The notes under the pieces were generated by a model. The model was not told where the DNA came from. It was given only the letters and a program-made list of their open reading frames with translations, and made no database searches. Positions 27,329-37,213 of a stretch of 64,000 nucleotides of DNA are shown here, piece by piece (within the stretch, counting starts at the first letter, position 1; each line of letters starts with the position of its first letter). The stretch comes from Streptomyces violaceusniger (GTDB lineage: Bacteria > Actinomycetota > Actinomycetes > Streptomycetales > Streptomycetaceae): assembly GCA_005405945.1 (NCBI GenBank), contig BJHW01000001.1, positions 248,001-312,000 of the forward strand. Reading direction: 5' to 3'. The position numbers and the translations under genes are program-made.

Positions 27329-30300
27329 AGGGTTCCCTTCCCGAACTCCTTGTAGCTATCGTCGTCTTGCGTGCCCGGCGCACCGCCGGAGCTCCTGAGG
27401 GGGCCACGCCGGCCTTCGATCAGCGCGCTCATCGCCGCGACCGTCGGCACCCGCAGCAATTCCGGCATCGTCAGCTCGACTCCCAGACGGCGTCTGATCG
27501 CCAAGGCGAGCCGGGCGGCCAGTAAGCTGTCCCCTCCGTCCAGGAAGAAGTCCGTGTCACGCCCCGTCACCGGAACACCCAGGCTCTGCGTCCACAGGGC
27601 GGCAACCGCCTTTTCCAATGGTCCACGGGGCGGGTCGCTGTGCGCCTGCACCTGCTCCGCGGAGCCCGCGAGGAGCTGCCGCACCCATCTTCTGTCCACC
27701 TTCCGGTTCCGGCTGAGGGACAGCATGGGCAACCCGACGATCGAGCCCGGGATCATGTGGGTGGGAAGCCTGTCCGCCAGCCAGTCCCGGAACGCACGTG
27801 TGTCGAGGTATCCGTGTGTGCTGGTCCTGGCCTGGACGAGAACCACCCCGTCGGGCTCCTCCCGGGTCACCTCAACCTCGGCCAGACCCGCACCGGTCAG
27901 GAACTCGGCCCACTCCTCGGCTCCGACCGGTGTGAGTGGCTCCGGGGACGAGATGCCTGTGAGCAGCGCCAGCGGGGAGGGGGAGACACGGGTCAGGAGG
28001 TAGAGCCGACCACCCGGTTTGAGGACCATGTTGAGTGCGGCTGCGGTCGCCTGGGGGTGCGGCGTCCGGCTGATCACATCGTTCACCAACACCGCGTCGT
28101 AGCGGTGCAATTGATCCTCGGGGACGCGCGAGACGTCCTGGCGTAGCGTCCGTACCACATGCGCGCCGGCTGCCAGCCGTGCCTCGGCGTCGGCCAGCCG
28201 CGCCTCCGAGGGGTCGAGAAGCGTGAAATCGATCGTGCCCGACGGCAGTGCCGCCAGCAGCCGAACGGCGCTCCTGCCGCTCATTCCCGCCCACTCCGCG
28301 ACGGCGAGCGGTTCGGGCCGCCGCTCGGCATCGGCAGCCAGCTCACGGGCGACGGCGACGAGGCTTTCCCGTGCACCGTCCAATGCCGCGCACAAGTGTT
28401 CAGGCGACAGGTCGGAATCGTCGTACAGCACCGCTGGGGAGGTCTCTCCGGCGAGAATGCCCCGCAGCAAGGGCAGCGCCCGTGACCACGCCTGAGCCGT
28501 CCGCTCCAGCGGGGTGCCGCGCACCTCCTCCCGCAGGAGCCCGGCGCGCGCCTCGTCGCGTACCTCGGCCCAGCGGGGTCCCACCGTCAGCACGTCACCC
28601 GTCGTGTGCAGGACTTCGCGCCCGGTGAGATAGTCCAGCCAGAGTTCGAGATGGGGGCGCCGGTCCTCGGCGACCGAGAGCGACCTGACGGCGAGCCGGC
28701 CCCGTTGGTCCCCCATGTACTCGGCGACGTGCGAGGCAAGGACGGTCTCGGTCAGTGCGTGCTCGACGGACAGGGCGGCACAGTCACTCGCCAGGGCGCG
28801 CGTACGGCCTGCGCGGCCCTCCGCCCGTGTCCCGGTCAACGGCTTGGGGCAAGCGACGGCCGCGACCAGTTCGCGGCGCCGCTCACCGACCGGTACCACG
28901 ATCGCACGCGCGATCTGGGGTGGCCCAGAAGCACGGCCTCGATCTCGTCGAGCTCGACCGGCAGTCCCTCGATCCTGAGCTGCTGTCCCATCCGGCCCAG
29001 GAACTCCAGGCTCCCATCGGGCCAGTAGCGGCCCATGCCACCGGAGCGGAACCATCGCTCGCCCGCCACCTCGCAGAACCGCTCGGCCGTCAACCCGGGA
29101 TCGCCGCGGTACCCCTGGGCCAACCCGCTGCCGCCGATCCACAGCTCGCCCGCGACCCAGTCGGGGGAATCCCTGCCCTGCGGGTCGACGACCCGAAACT
29201 TCTGGCCGGGCAGGGGCGTTATAAAGGGTACGGCGCGCCACTGCGACGGCACGAAGCGCATCTCGTATGTGTTCGCCCAGATCACGGTCTCGGCGGCGCC
29301 GCCGAGAGTGACGAGCCGGCATCGGCCGTGCGTCGCGGCCCGCGTCCACCTCTCGAGGTCGGTCCTCCTCCAGTCGCCGGACAGCAGTGCCAGGCGCAGG
29401 CTGCGTGGCAGCCCCTCCGTTTCGGCGACGGCGATGAGCATGTCCATCAGGGGAGGGACGCTGTTCCACACGGTCACGCGGTGCCGTTCGCACAGCGCCA
29501 GCCAGGCGAAGGCGTCCCGCAGGTCCGCCTCCCCGACCAGGACCAACGCCCCGCCCTCGGTGAGCGGGCCGAACATGTCCCAGACAGCGAGGTCGGAGTC
29601 CGGTGCCGAGACGGCCAACACGCGGTCCAGCGGACCGATGTCTAATCGTTTGGCGATGTCGTCGACGGTGTGCACCGCCGCGCGGTGCGTGACCTCGACG
29701 ACCCGGGGCATTGCCGATGGCCCCAGGGCGAAGATCGCATACGCGATGTCCTCCGGGTCGGCAGGCACAGGTGCGGCGAGCGGATCCGCCAGTAGCGCGT
29801 CGCCTATCGACAGCACGTCGGTGGGCAGGCCGCCCGGGACCGGTGCGTCCGTTCCGGCCAGGACCAGCCGGGCACCGCTCACGCGCGCGATCCACTCCTG
29901 GTGTTCGGCGGGCTGATCGGCGCTGAGGGGCATGTACGTGCCGCCTGCGGCGAGCACTCCGAGGACGGCCGCGATCTGCTGCCTGCGCTGCGACGCCGTA
30001 ACAATCACGCTGTCGCCCCGCCCGATTCCCCGCTCGTACAGTGCGCGGGCGATGCGCAGTGCCTGGTCGGCGAGGGTCTGGTGGGTGAGTACTCCGCTCA
30101 TGCCCCAGAGCAGCGCCGGGGCGTCGGAGCGTTCCCGAGACCGTTCGAAGAAGGTCTGGTGCAGCAGCCGCCCAGGATCCGGGCGCGGCTCGGCGCCCGT
30201 GGCCTTACGGCGTTCCCGCTGGGCGGCGGGAAGTTCGGCAGCGGGCCGAGTGCTCCAGTCCATGGCCGCCAGATCGCGCAGCAGCGCCGCCTGGCCGGAC

Positions 30301-31913
30301 ATCATGGCGTCCAGCAGGCCCTCGGGGAACAGCTCCTCCACCGCGTCCCAAGCCAGCAGCACACCACCTTCGCGGGTGCGGTAGGCCTGCGAACTGAGCC
30401 AGACATGAGGGATCTGGGACACCATCCAGGACAACTCGCCGAAGCGCTCGGCGAACGCGTCGGGCACGAGCGGGTCCTCGGTGTCGCACGTGAAGACAAC
30501 GGGCGCGGCGCGTGGTGTGTCACCGTCCTCGCGGATCATGTCGCGCAGGACGTCGATGCCGGTGTAGGCCGCGTTGTCGATGTCCTCGTGCAACTGCCGT
30601 TGGACGGCCTGGGCGCGCTCCAGGAAGCCGGTACCCCGGGTCAGGTCGACCTCCAGCAGCACCAGACCGGTGAAGTCGCCGACGATGCGGTCGGCTTCCG
30701 GGTGCACGGACTGGTCACGGTCGCAGAGCGGCACACTGAGCAGGAAGTGCTGCTGAGAGCTCCACCGCCCGAGGATCTCGGCGAAGGCGGTGGCGAGCAG
30801 CACGGCAGGGGTGATCCCGTGTTCCGAGGCCCGGACGCGCAACGTGGCCCACTCCTGCCAGGTGAGCTCATGTGTGCGCCGTTGGAACCGGGGCCGGACC
30901 ACGCCATCGGGCTCGACCGCCAGAGGAAGCCGGGGACCGCCGGGCAGTTCGGGGAGCCGCCGCCGCCAGTATTCCCTGCTCCGTTCCCGCTCCTCGGAGC
31001 GATCGCTCGCGCAGTCTGCGAGGTACTGCGGAAAGGTGTAGGTCAGGTCCTCCAGCGATGTGGGGTCGTCGTAGAGGGCGGCGAGGTCGTCCAACAGCAG
31101 CCGAATGCCTTGAATATCGCAGGCGAGCAGATCGACATTGATATGGATGCGGTCGATCGCATGGGGCAGCCGGCTCAGCTGAACGTCCAAGACCTCCCCT
31201 CGGGAGATCTCGAGCCGACGGTGCGACAGGGCGGTACGGATCTTGAGCACCGCCTTCTCGACGGCATCCCCGGGCTGCCTGCGGTGGTCGTACACCGTCA
31301 GCCCGGGCCAGGCCGGGGTGTCCGCTACGCGCTGGGTGCCCCACTCGGTGAAGCAGGCCCGGAGCATCGAATGGCGGGCGTGCAGGGCGTGAATGGCGCA
31401 CTCCAGGCGCTCGGGGTCCAGTTGTGGGCTATCGATCTCCAGGTAGACGTGGCAGCCAACCCCGCCCAGCGATCGGTCGTCACGGCGTCCGACCCAGTAC
31501 GCCTGTTGGACAGGGGTCAGCGCGAACGGCTGGTGAGGATCAGCCCGGACGCCCACCTTCGCGGGCCCGGAGGGCAAAGTGGCCGCCCCGTTCACCGATG
31601 CAGGACCCGCTTCCTCGTCGGTCCCGGCGGGTTCTGGGGCACTGTTCACCAGCGCGTGCCAGGCCGTCAGGCGTGCGTCCCGGGCGAGCGCGGCGAACGA
31701 CACTGGGGCTCCGGATCGCTTCAGCCAGCGGGTCAGCCTCATCAACTGCAGGGATCCAAGACCCAGTTCGAAGAGGTTTGACGTGTCCCCAACCTGCTCG
31801 TCGGGCACGCCCATGAGCTCACAGACGTCCCCTTTGAGCGATGCCATGGTCCAGGCGCCAACTGTCTGGACGGCGACCCCGGGAATCCGACGCGGCTCAC
31901 TCTTCCGTGACAT
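27325..31913 (-). CDS. NRPS, ArCP-Cy-A(inserted degenerate MT/epimerase)-PCP, PchE-like (frameshifted here)
   Basis: Domain order matches pyochelin PchE: N-terminal aryl carrier (Ser in FELGLGSLQLM), cyclisation domain, A domain interrupted by about 330 residues, C-terminal PCP (Ser in LDGGDSLLAAR). The Cy motif reads DLLACDIQG, so the last Ser of DxxxxDxxS is Gly. Pocket residues read roughly D-L-W-N-L-S-L-I-W, near the cysteine signature. The insert has a methyltransferase fold without a normal SAM loop (EWAGMSGRSAVRLL), like the PchE epimerase. The frame breaks at 28917-28920 (G4): one more base joins LLGHP to QIARAIVVPVGERR and gives about 1529 residues. ATG at 31913 is chosen for the AGAGG upstream. 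The aryl starter is unidentified. Confidence 0.88.
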
Positions 31914-32518
31914 CCCTACCTCTTGCTTCATTGTGGTCCCCAACGTGCGAGCCGTAAGCCTGGTCGCTTCCTGCCCCTCAGGTGGTGCCACGTTCGGCGA
32001 TGCCCCCGAGTTCAGCGCGCTCGGCGTCCCATGCGTCGGCCGGCGAGGCGATCAATGGCCCGCTCCAGCTTCTCCGCCGCGCGCTGGACACAGTGGCACC
32101 CCGGAGGCGAAGCTGGTCTGCACATCCTCTACCGTGACCACAGCCCCTCCCCCTCAGGCGTGACCGTCTGGCGCAAAAACCCTCCGACACCGCAGCCGTC
32201 CGTTCTACTGCCCTGTGCAGGCGGGCGCAGGAACCCGGCAGGCGGGAGCCCGGCGCCGTGCCGCGCAGCGCCACCAGGTACCTGCCTGTGGCCCCGCCGG
32301 AGCCGCATCGGGCCAGGTCGATCGTGTGTTGAGTGCAGCCCTTACCGTTCCCTGCCACGTATTTATACACGTACAACAAGAGCGGTCGCAATGACTCGGA
32401 GGCCAGCGGTCCGCCACAGGGGCAGACGGGCTGGGGCTCTCTACCGGAAGGACGAAGGCGCTCTCAGGGCCCCGTAGTTGGCGGGCGTGGTCGCGTGGGC
32501 GAACGAAAGGGGCCGGGG
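31914..32518. other. 600-bp leader/intergenic region upstream of the PchE-like NRPS
   Basis: No credible gene. If the promoter at 32362-32391 is used, the NRPS message has a leader of about 440 nt. GCAGGCGGG is repeated at 32218 and 32238. Nothing resembling a known riboswitch was recognised. Confidence 0.4.
32362..32391 (-). promoter_or_regulatory. Candidate NRPS promoter with an overlapping palindrome
   Basis: Minus strand: TTGCGA, 18-bp spacer, TATAAA, in an AT-rich island. The -10 lies inside an imperfect palindrome, CGTATTTATACACG (10 of 14 positions symmetric, 32359-32372), a plausible operator for the TetR or AraC proteins encoded nearby. Confidence 0.4.
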
Positions 32519-33295
32519 TCAGCCCGCCGCCAACAGGGACTGTTCAAAAAAGGGCAGCGCGGACAGCACCGGTGGACAGCTCCAACATGGCGGGCGCAAC
32601 GTCAGCTCCACCTCGCGCCCCATTCCCTCGGTGACCACGGGCCCCACCGCGTCCGTCATGATCGCGCCGTCGGTTTCGCCCGGATTCCTGGGCGCGTCGG
32701 GCCTGCGGGCGAGAGCGTGCACGTACCAACTCCCGGAGGGCACACCCGTCAGGGTGAAAGTACCTGGACGCGGCACGGCCGTCCAGGCACGGGGACGCCC
32801 CTGAAGGATCGGGCTGTCGAAGACACCGACATAGACCACGCCTTCCACCTCGCTGTCGGCCAGCACCCTGCCCGACAGCGAGCCGCAGCCCGTCGCGCCG
32901 CCGTCGGCGAAGCCGTGTCGGGCCGCTGCCGGCAACACCCCGGCGTCGAGGCGCCGGTACTGCGTGGGAGACAGCCCGACCGCCTCGGTGAAGCGCCGGG
33001 CGAAACTGCCGGGGCTGCCATAGCCGACCCGCTCCGATACCTCGGCGACGGTCAGGTCCGTGCTGTTCAACAGTCGCTTCGCCTCGTGCAACCGGACGGC
33101 GCTCAGGAACCTTCCTGGAGTCACACCCACCACGCGACTGAAGACGCGCAGAAGATGAAACTTGCTCATCAAGGCCGCGTCGGCAAGGTCATCAAGGGTC
33201 AGCGGTTCGCTGTACCGCTCGCGCATGGTGTCGACGACGCACTGGACGACGCTCTCCACTCCGGACTCCCACGATCGGGCCGCCTGCTGCGGCAT
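32519..33295 (-). CDS. AraC-type regulator, paralogue of the one at 18769
   Basis: A 258-residue protein with the same unusual order: AraC helix-turn-helix pair first (LTLDDLADAALMSKFHLLR, VGYGSPGSFARRF, GLSPTQYRR), then a Gly/Val-rich beta-sandwich-like C-terminus (VVYVGVFDSPILQGRP, GSWYVHALARR). Most of its length aligns with the gene at 18769, with about twelve extra residues at the N-terminus. Divergent from the TetR gene at 33449 and downstream of the NRPS promoter region. Possibly an activator of region B genes; the effector is unknown. Confidence 0.85.
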   Translation of the reverse strand: MPQQAARSWESGVESVVQCVVDTMRERYSEPLTLDDLADAALMSKFHLLRVFSRVVGVTPGRFLSAVRLHEAKRLLNSTDLTVAEVSERVGYGSPGSFARRFTEAVGLSPTQYRRLDAGVLPAAARHGFADGGATGCGSLSGRVLADSEVEGVVYVGVFDSPILQGRPRAWTAVPRPGTFTLTGVPSGSWYVHALARRPDAPRNPGETDGAIMTDAVGPVVTEGMGREVELTLRPPCWSCPPVLSALPFFEQSLLAAG

Positions 33296-33448
33296 GCCCG
33301 GCCATCATGGTGCGCGCCTCTGATGAGGATCTGTGCTTCCTCTGGATGCCGACGCACAGAGCGGAATCACCGCGCCCTGGTTCGGACCCCGGCTCCCCGT
33401 CAGGCCTATCGTCACCCAGGCCGCGATTCGTAATGGGAGAATAGAGCG

Positions 33449-34110
33449 ATGCAGCCCGTATCCCCACGTGCCGGCAGTGTCGGCCGCCCGCCCCGCTTGT
33501 CCAAGGAAGCGCTGCTCCAGGCGGCTCACCGCGTTCTGGAGGCGGAAGGCCCGGGCAATCTGACGATGCGACGCTTGGCGAGGGAACTGTCGAGCACGCC
33601 GATGGCCCTCTACTACTACGTGCGGGACAAGGACGAACTCCTCCTGCTCCTGCTGGAGGAGCGGGCCCAGCGTTTTCCTCGTCCCCAGCTACCCACCGAC
33701 CACCGCGAGCGACTGCTCTGCGCGGCCCAGGTCCTGCACGACATGTTCGTGGGCTGCCCGTGGATCGCCGAAGTCCTCACGGCGGACGATCTCATGGCCG
33801 TTTCGGCGCTGTGGGTCGTGGAGGCGATGATCGACTCCTGCATCGCTTGCGGGCTCAGCCCTGAGGCGGCCGTCTACAGCTACCGGGTCATCTGGCACTA
33901 CACGGTCGGCAGGCTCGTGGTCCCCACCGTCCCCGAGCAGCCCCGCCCGCAGACCGAGCAGCCACCCGGCCGGGCACGCGCGGCCACCGCCCCGCCCCTG
34001 AAGCGCTCCCCCATCCGACGTCCGAACCGGAGGAGCCCGACCCGCAGGACACGCACCGTCAGGAGCTGGGGATCATCGTGGCAGGCCTGCTATCCGGCGC
34101 GGGGCGCTGA
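33449..34110 (+). CDS. TetR-family regulator, paralogue of the one at 24597 (frameshifted near its end)
   Basis: Helix-turn-helix RRLARELSSTPMALYYYV, then a TetR_C-like domain. As read, the frame runs to 34183 with an Arg-rich tail. One more C in the run 34008-34012 converts this to PHPTSEPEEP followed by DTHRQELGIIVAGLLSGAGR and a stop at 34110, matching the paralogue's NTHRRGLENIVDGILAAHRR. The corrected protein has about 220 residues. ATG with GGGAG upstream. It sits between the AraC gene and the MFS gene, which it probably controls. Confidence 0.85.
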
Positions 34111-34293
34111 CCCGCGGGGCCCGTCGCATGCCTCGTCGCGCGACAACCGCCCCATGGCCTCATCTCGCTACGACGTGGCCTAGTAGAGCATCGCGGCCAG
34201 GCCGGTGGATACCTAGGGTGGACGCATGTGTCTTATTCCCCCTTGCCGAGAACGTCACCGTCGCCGTACGGCTCCGATGACGGGACGTTCGGC

Positions 34294-35763
34294 ATGACCT
34301 CGACATCATTCTCGACCCAAGGCGCCAATCGCCGTGGCGCCGCCCTGGTCGTGCTCTGTTTAGTCCAGTTCATGCTCATTCTCGACGACAACGTGGTGAA
34401 CGTCGCCCTCCCCAGCATCCGGGACGATCTCGGTTTCAGTTCCGCGGGCCTGGCCTGGGTGGTCAACGCGTACTTCCTCGCATTCGGCGGGCTGCTGCTG
34501 TTGTTCGGCCGCATGGCCGACTTGCTGGGCCGACGGCGGATCTTCCTCATCGGTGTCACGCTGTTCAGCTCGGCGAGCCTGTTGTGCGGCCTCGCGCAGC
34601 AGCCATGGCAACTGGTCCTCGGACGGCTTGTCCAAGGCATGGGGTCTGCCATGGCCAGCCCGGCGTCCCTGTCGCTCATCACGCTCCTGTACCCAGGTGA
34701 CCGGGAGCGGGCCAAGGCGATGAGTATCTGGGGCGGCATCGCCGGTCTGGGCGCGACGCTCGGTCTAGTGATCTCCGGAGCGCTGACCGGACTCGCGTCC
34801 TGGCGCTGGATCTTCTTCATCAATGTGCCGGTGGCCGTGCTGGCCCTCGCCCTGCTCCCCCGCCTGATCCCCGAGAGCAGGGCCTCCCAGCGCATGCGCC
34901 TGGACGTACCCGGCGCCGTGCTGGGAACCGGCGCCGTGACGTCCCTGGTCTACGCGCTGCTCCGGGCCGGGGATTCGGGCTGGGGCGACGTGGGCAGCTT
35001 CGGGCCGCTGGTCCTCGCCGTGGTCCTGGCCGCCTCGTTCGTCGTCGTCGAGTCCCGCACGGCCGAGCCGCTGGTTCCGCTGGCCTTCCTGGCCCACCGC
35101 ACGCGAGCCATCGCCGACCTCACGACCCTGGTCTTCTGCGCCGCCTTGTACGCGATGTCCTTCTTGCTGATGGTGCACCTGCAGACAGTCGTCGGCTACA
35201 GCCCACTCAGGGTCGGCTTCGCGTACCTGCCGTACTGCGCCGGCATCCTCGCGGGGATGTGGCTCTCCTCCCGCATAGCGCTCAGGTTCGGGACCCGCCA
35301 GAGCCTCGTGGTGTCGTTCCTGATCACGGCGGCGGGGGTGATGCTGCTGTCCGGTGTGGAGCCGAACGACAGCTATGCCTTGGGCATCCTCCCGGGCATG
35401 CTCGTCACCAGTCTCGGCAATGGCCTGTCCCTGCCCGTCATCAGCATGGCGGCGGTCTCCGGGACGACCGGGGAGAACGCGGGTCTTGGATCCGCCCTCT
35501 TCAGCTCCGTCCAGCAGATCGGTGGCGCCTCCGGGGTGGCGTTGGTCGTCATGCTGGCCACCCGCCGCACGGACACGCTGACGGAGTCGGAGGGCTCGGT
35601 GCGCGCCGCCACGGACGGCTACTCATTCGGCATGCAGATCGCCGCCGCCTTGATCGCGGTCGGAGCCATCGCCATCGCCGCGCTGCTCGGCAAGGCCCCG
35701 CCCGAGGCCGAGACCGAGGCCGACGAACCTCAGCCCAACGCGCGCGAGACCTCGCGGCAGTAG
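34294..35763 (+). CDS. MFS exporter, DHA2 (14 TMS)
   Basis: About 489 residues with 14 predicted membrane helices, LILDDNVVNVALPSIRDDL, and motif A-like FGRMADLLGRRR. Drug/proton antiporter. The frame is open from GTG 34228. ATG 34294 is preferred because the first helix starts 15 residues later, but neither start has a strong ribosome site. A TTA codon lies at 34360 (VLCLVQ). Immediately downstream of the TetR gene on the same strand, mirroring the MFS/TetR pair at 22764-25283. Confidence 0.9.
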   Translation: MTSTSFSTQGANRRGAALVVLCLVQFMLILDDNVVNVALPSIRDDLGFSSAGLAWVVNAYFLAFGGLLLLFGRMADLLGRRRIFLIGVTLFSSASLLCGLAQQPWQLVLGRLVQGMGSAMASPASLSLITLLYPGDRERAKAMSIWGGIAGLGATLGLVISGALTGLASWRWIFFINVPVAVLALALLPRLIPESRASQRMRLDVPGAVLGTGAVTSLVYALLRAGDSGWGDVGSFGPLVLAVVLAASFVVVESRTAEPLVPLAFLAHRTRAIADLTTLVFCAALYAMSFLLMVHLQTVVGYSPLRVGFAYLPYCAGILAGMWLSSRIALRFGTRQSLVVSFLITAAGVMLLSGVEPNDSYALGILPGMLVTSLGNGLSLPVISMAAVSGTTGENAGLGSALFSSVQQIGGASGVALVVMLATRRTDTLTESEGSVRAATDGYSFGMQIAAALIAVGAIAIAALLGKAPPEAETEADEPQPNARETSRQ

Positions 35764-35805
35764 GCAGCGGAGCTTCTCTCTCGAACCCGGAACGGCGTCG
35801 AATGC

Positions 35806-35838
35806 GGCGGACCGGTCGCGGAACGCGGCCGGTCCGCC
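35806..35838. terminator. Strong bidirectional terminator hairpin
   Basis: GGCGGACCGG pairs perfectly with CCGGTCCGCC, and the stem continues with CGCG/CGCG around a GAA loop after one mismatch. It lies between the convergent MFS and luciferase-like genes and marks the left end of region C. Confidence 0.7.
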
Positions 35839-35869
35839 GCCCCGAACAGTGCCCGGAGTGAGGTGCAGG

Positions 35870-37213
35870 TCAGGCATCTTCCAAGGCCGAACGGGCCGGG
35901 GCCCGATGGGCCGGGCGGCCGAGGCCGAGCCTGTCCCGCAGCATCTCACCGTCCCGCACGGGCCGCAGCAGCCCACGCCGGTCAAGCTCCGGCACGACCA
36001 GATCCACGAAGTTGTCCAGCGCGCCGGGCAGATACGGAGGGATGACGGTGAAGCCGTCGGCGGCGCGCGTCTCGAACCACTCCTGGATGTGGTCGGCGAC
36101 CTCGGTGGCACTGCCCACGAGTGTATCGGCCCTGTCCTGCCGGAGAGCTAGCTCCCGGACCGTGAGATTGTCCGCCTTCGCCTCGGCCACCAGCCGGTCC
36201 TGCGCACTCCGGCTGGCATTCGACGGCGGCAATGGCGGCAGCGGCTCGTCCAGTGCGAAACCGGACGCGTCGCAGCCGAGGTAGAAGGAGAGATTCGCCA
36301 GCATCACCTTGGGGTCCGCGGTGGCCTCCAACCGATCCATGGCGTCCTCGGCCTCGCTCCGGGTTCGGCCCGGCACCACAGTGAGCGCCGGCAGGAAAAG
36401 CGGGCCCCGATCCGTACGACCCAAGTCCTCAGCGAGGGAACGGAGTTCGGCAGCTTGCTGAATCGCGCGTTCCCGGTCGGCCTCGATGGCGAACACCAGG
36501 TCGGCCACCCGCGCGGCGAGTCGCCGCCCGCCCGCAGAAGCGCCGGCCTGAGCGATCACCGGCCTACCCTGCGGGGGCCGGGAGAGGGTCAGCGGACCGT
36601 CGACCTCGAAGTACTCTCCTCGGTGCCGGGGCGCGAAGATCTTTTCCGGGTCGAACATCCGGCCGGACTCTTTGTCGTAGAGGAAGGCGTCGTCCGCGAA
36701 GCTGTCCCACAGCCGACACACCACGTCGTAGCTCTCTTCGGCACGGGCCAGCCTCTCGGCGTGGGCGGGATGGTGCTCACGGCCGAAGTTCCACGCCTCG
36801 GTGTCGGTCAGCGAGGTCACCAGGTTCCAGCCTGCCCGACCTCCGCTGAGGTGATCGAGCGACGCGAAGTAGCGCGCCAAGTGGTAAGGCTCGTTGTAGG
36901 TGGTGGACGCGGTGATCGTCAGGCCGATGTTCTTCGTCAGCGGCGCCAGTGCCGACGCCAGCAGCAGGGGGTCGACGACATCGGCCTGCTGCCCGTGGCG
37001 GTGCGCGATCTCCTGATCGGTCCATGGCATGGCCAGCGCATCGGGGAAGAACAGTGTGTCGAACCGGCCGCGCTCGGCGGTCTTCGCCACCTGAATCGCG
37101 GTGGCCATGTCGATGCCGGCGTCCGCGGGGACCTCGGGAAGCCGCCACGACGACGCGTAGCTGCCCCCGGGCTTGATGAACGCGCACAAGCGCAGGTGGT
37201 CCTGCCTGCTCAT
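35870..37213 (-). CDS. Luciferase-like FMN-dependent monooxygenase (NtaA/SnaA/DszA-type)
   Basis: A 447-residue TIM-barrel flavoenzyme of the nitrilotriacetate-monooxygenase branch. Markers include WNLVTSLTDTEAWNFG and RPVIAQAGASAGG. Such enzymes use reduced FMN from a separate reductase to oxidise C-N, C-S or ring C-H positions; SnaA dehydrogenates a proline ring in pristinamycin IIA. ATG at 37213 is preferred over GTG 37222 because AAGGAGGT (37230-37223) is 9 bases from the ATG but touches the GTG. The ATG overlaps the previous stop (TGATG). Last gene of the region C operon, paralogous to its neighbour, so both could be subunits or act in sequence. Confidence 0.88.
   Translation of the reverse strand: MSRQDHLRLCAFIKPGGSYASSWRLPEVPADAGIDMATAIQVAKTAERGRFDTLFFPDALAMPWTDQEIAHRHGQQADVVDPLLLASALAPLTKNIGLTITASTTYNEPYHLARYFASLDHLSGGRAGWNLVTSLTDTEAWNFGREHHPAHAERLARAEESYDVVCRLWDSFADDAFLYDKESGRMFDPEKIFAPRHRGEYFEVDGPLTLSRPPQGRPVIAQAGASAGGRRLAARVADLVFAIEADRERAIQQAAELRSLAEDLGRTDRGPLFLPALTVVPGRTRSEAEDAMDRLEATADPKVMLANLSFYLGCDASGFALDEPLPPLPPSNASRSAQDRLVAEAKADNLTVRELALRQDRADTLVGSATEVADHIQEWFETRAADGFTVIPPYLPGALDNFVDLVVPELDRRGLLRPVRDGEMLRDRLGLGRPAHRAPARSALEDA

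Noticed and set aside
32218..32246. GCAGGCGGG repeated twice
   Set aside because: Only two copies in GC-rich DNA; too short to call a functional repeat.
31978..32391. Minus-strand frame of 137 codons in the NRPS leader
   Set aside because: Its start would lie upstream of the candidate -10, it has no ribosome site, and it shows no family features; it is most likely leader sequence.
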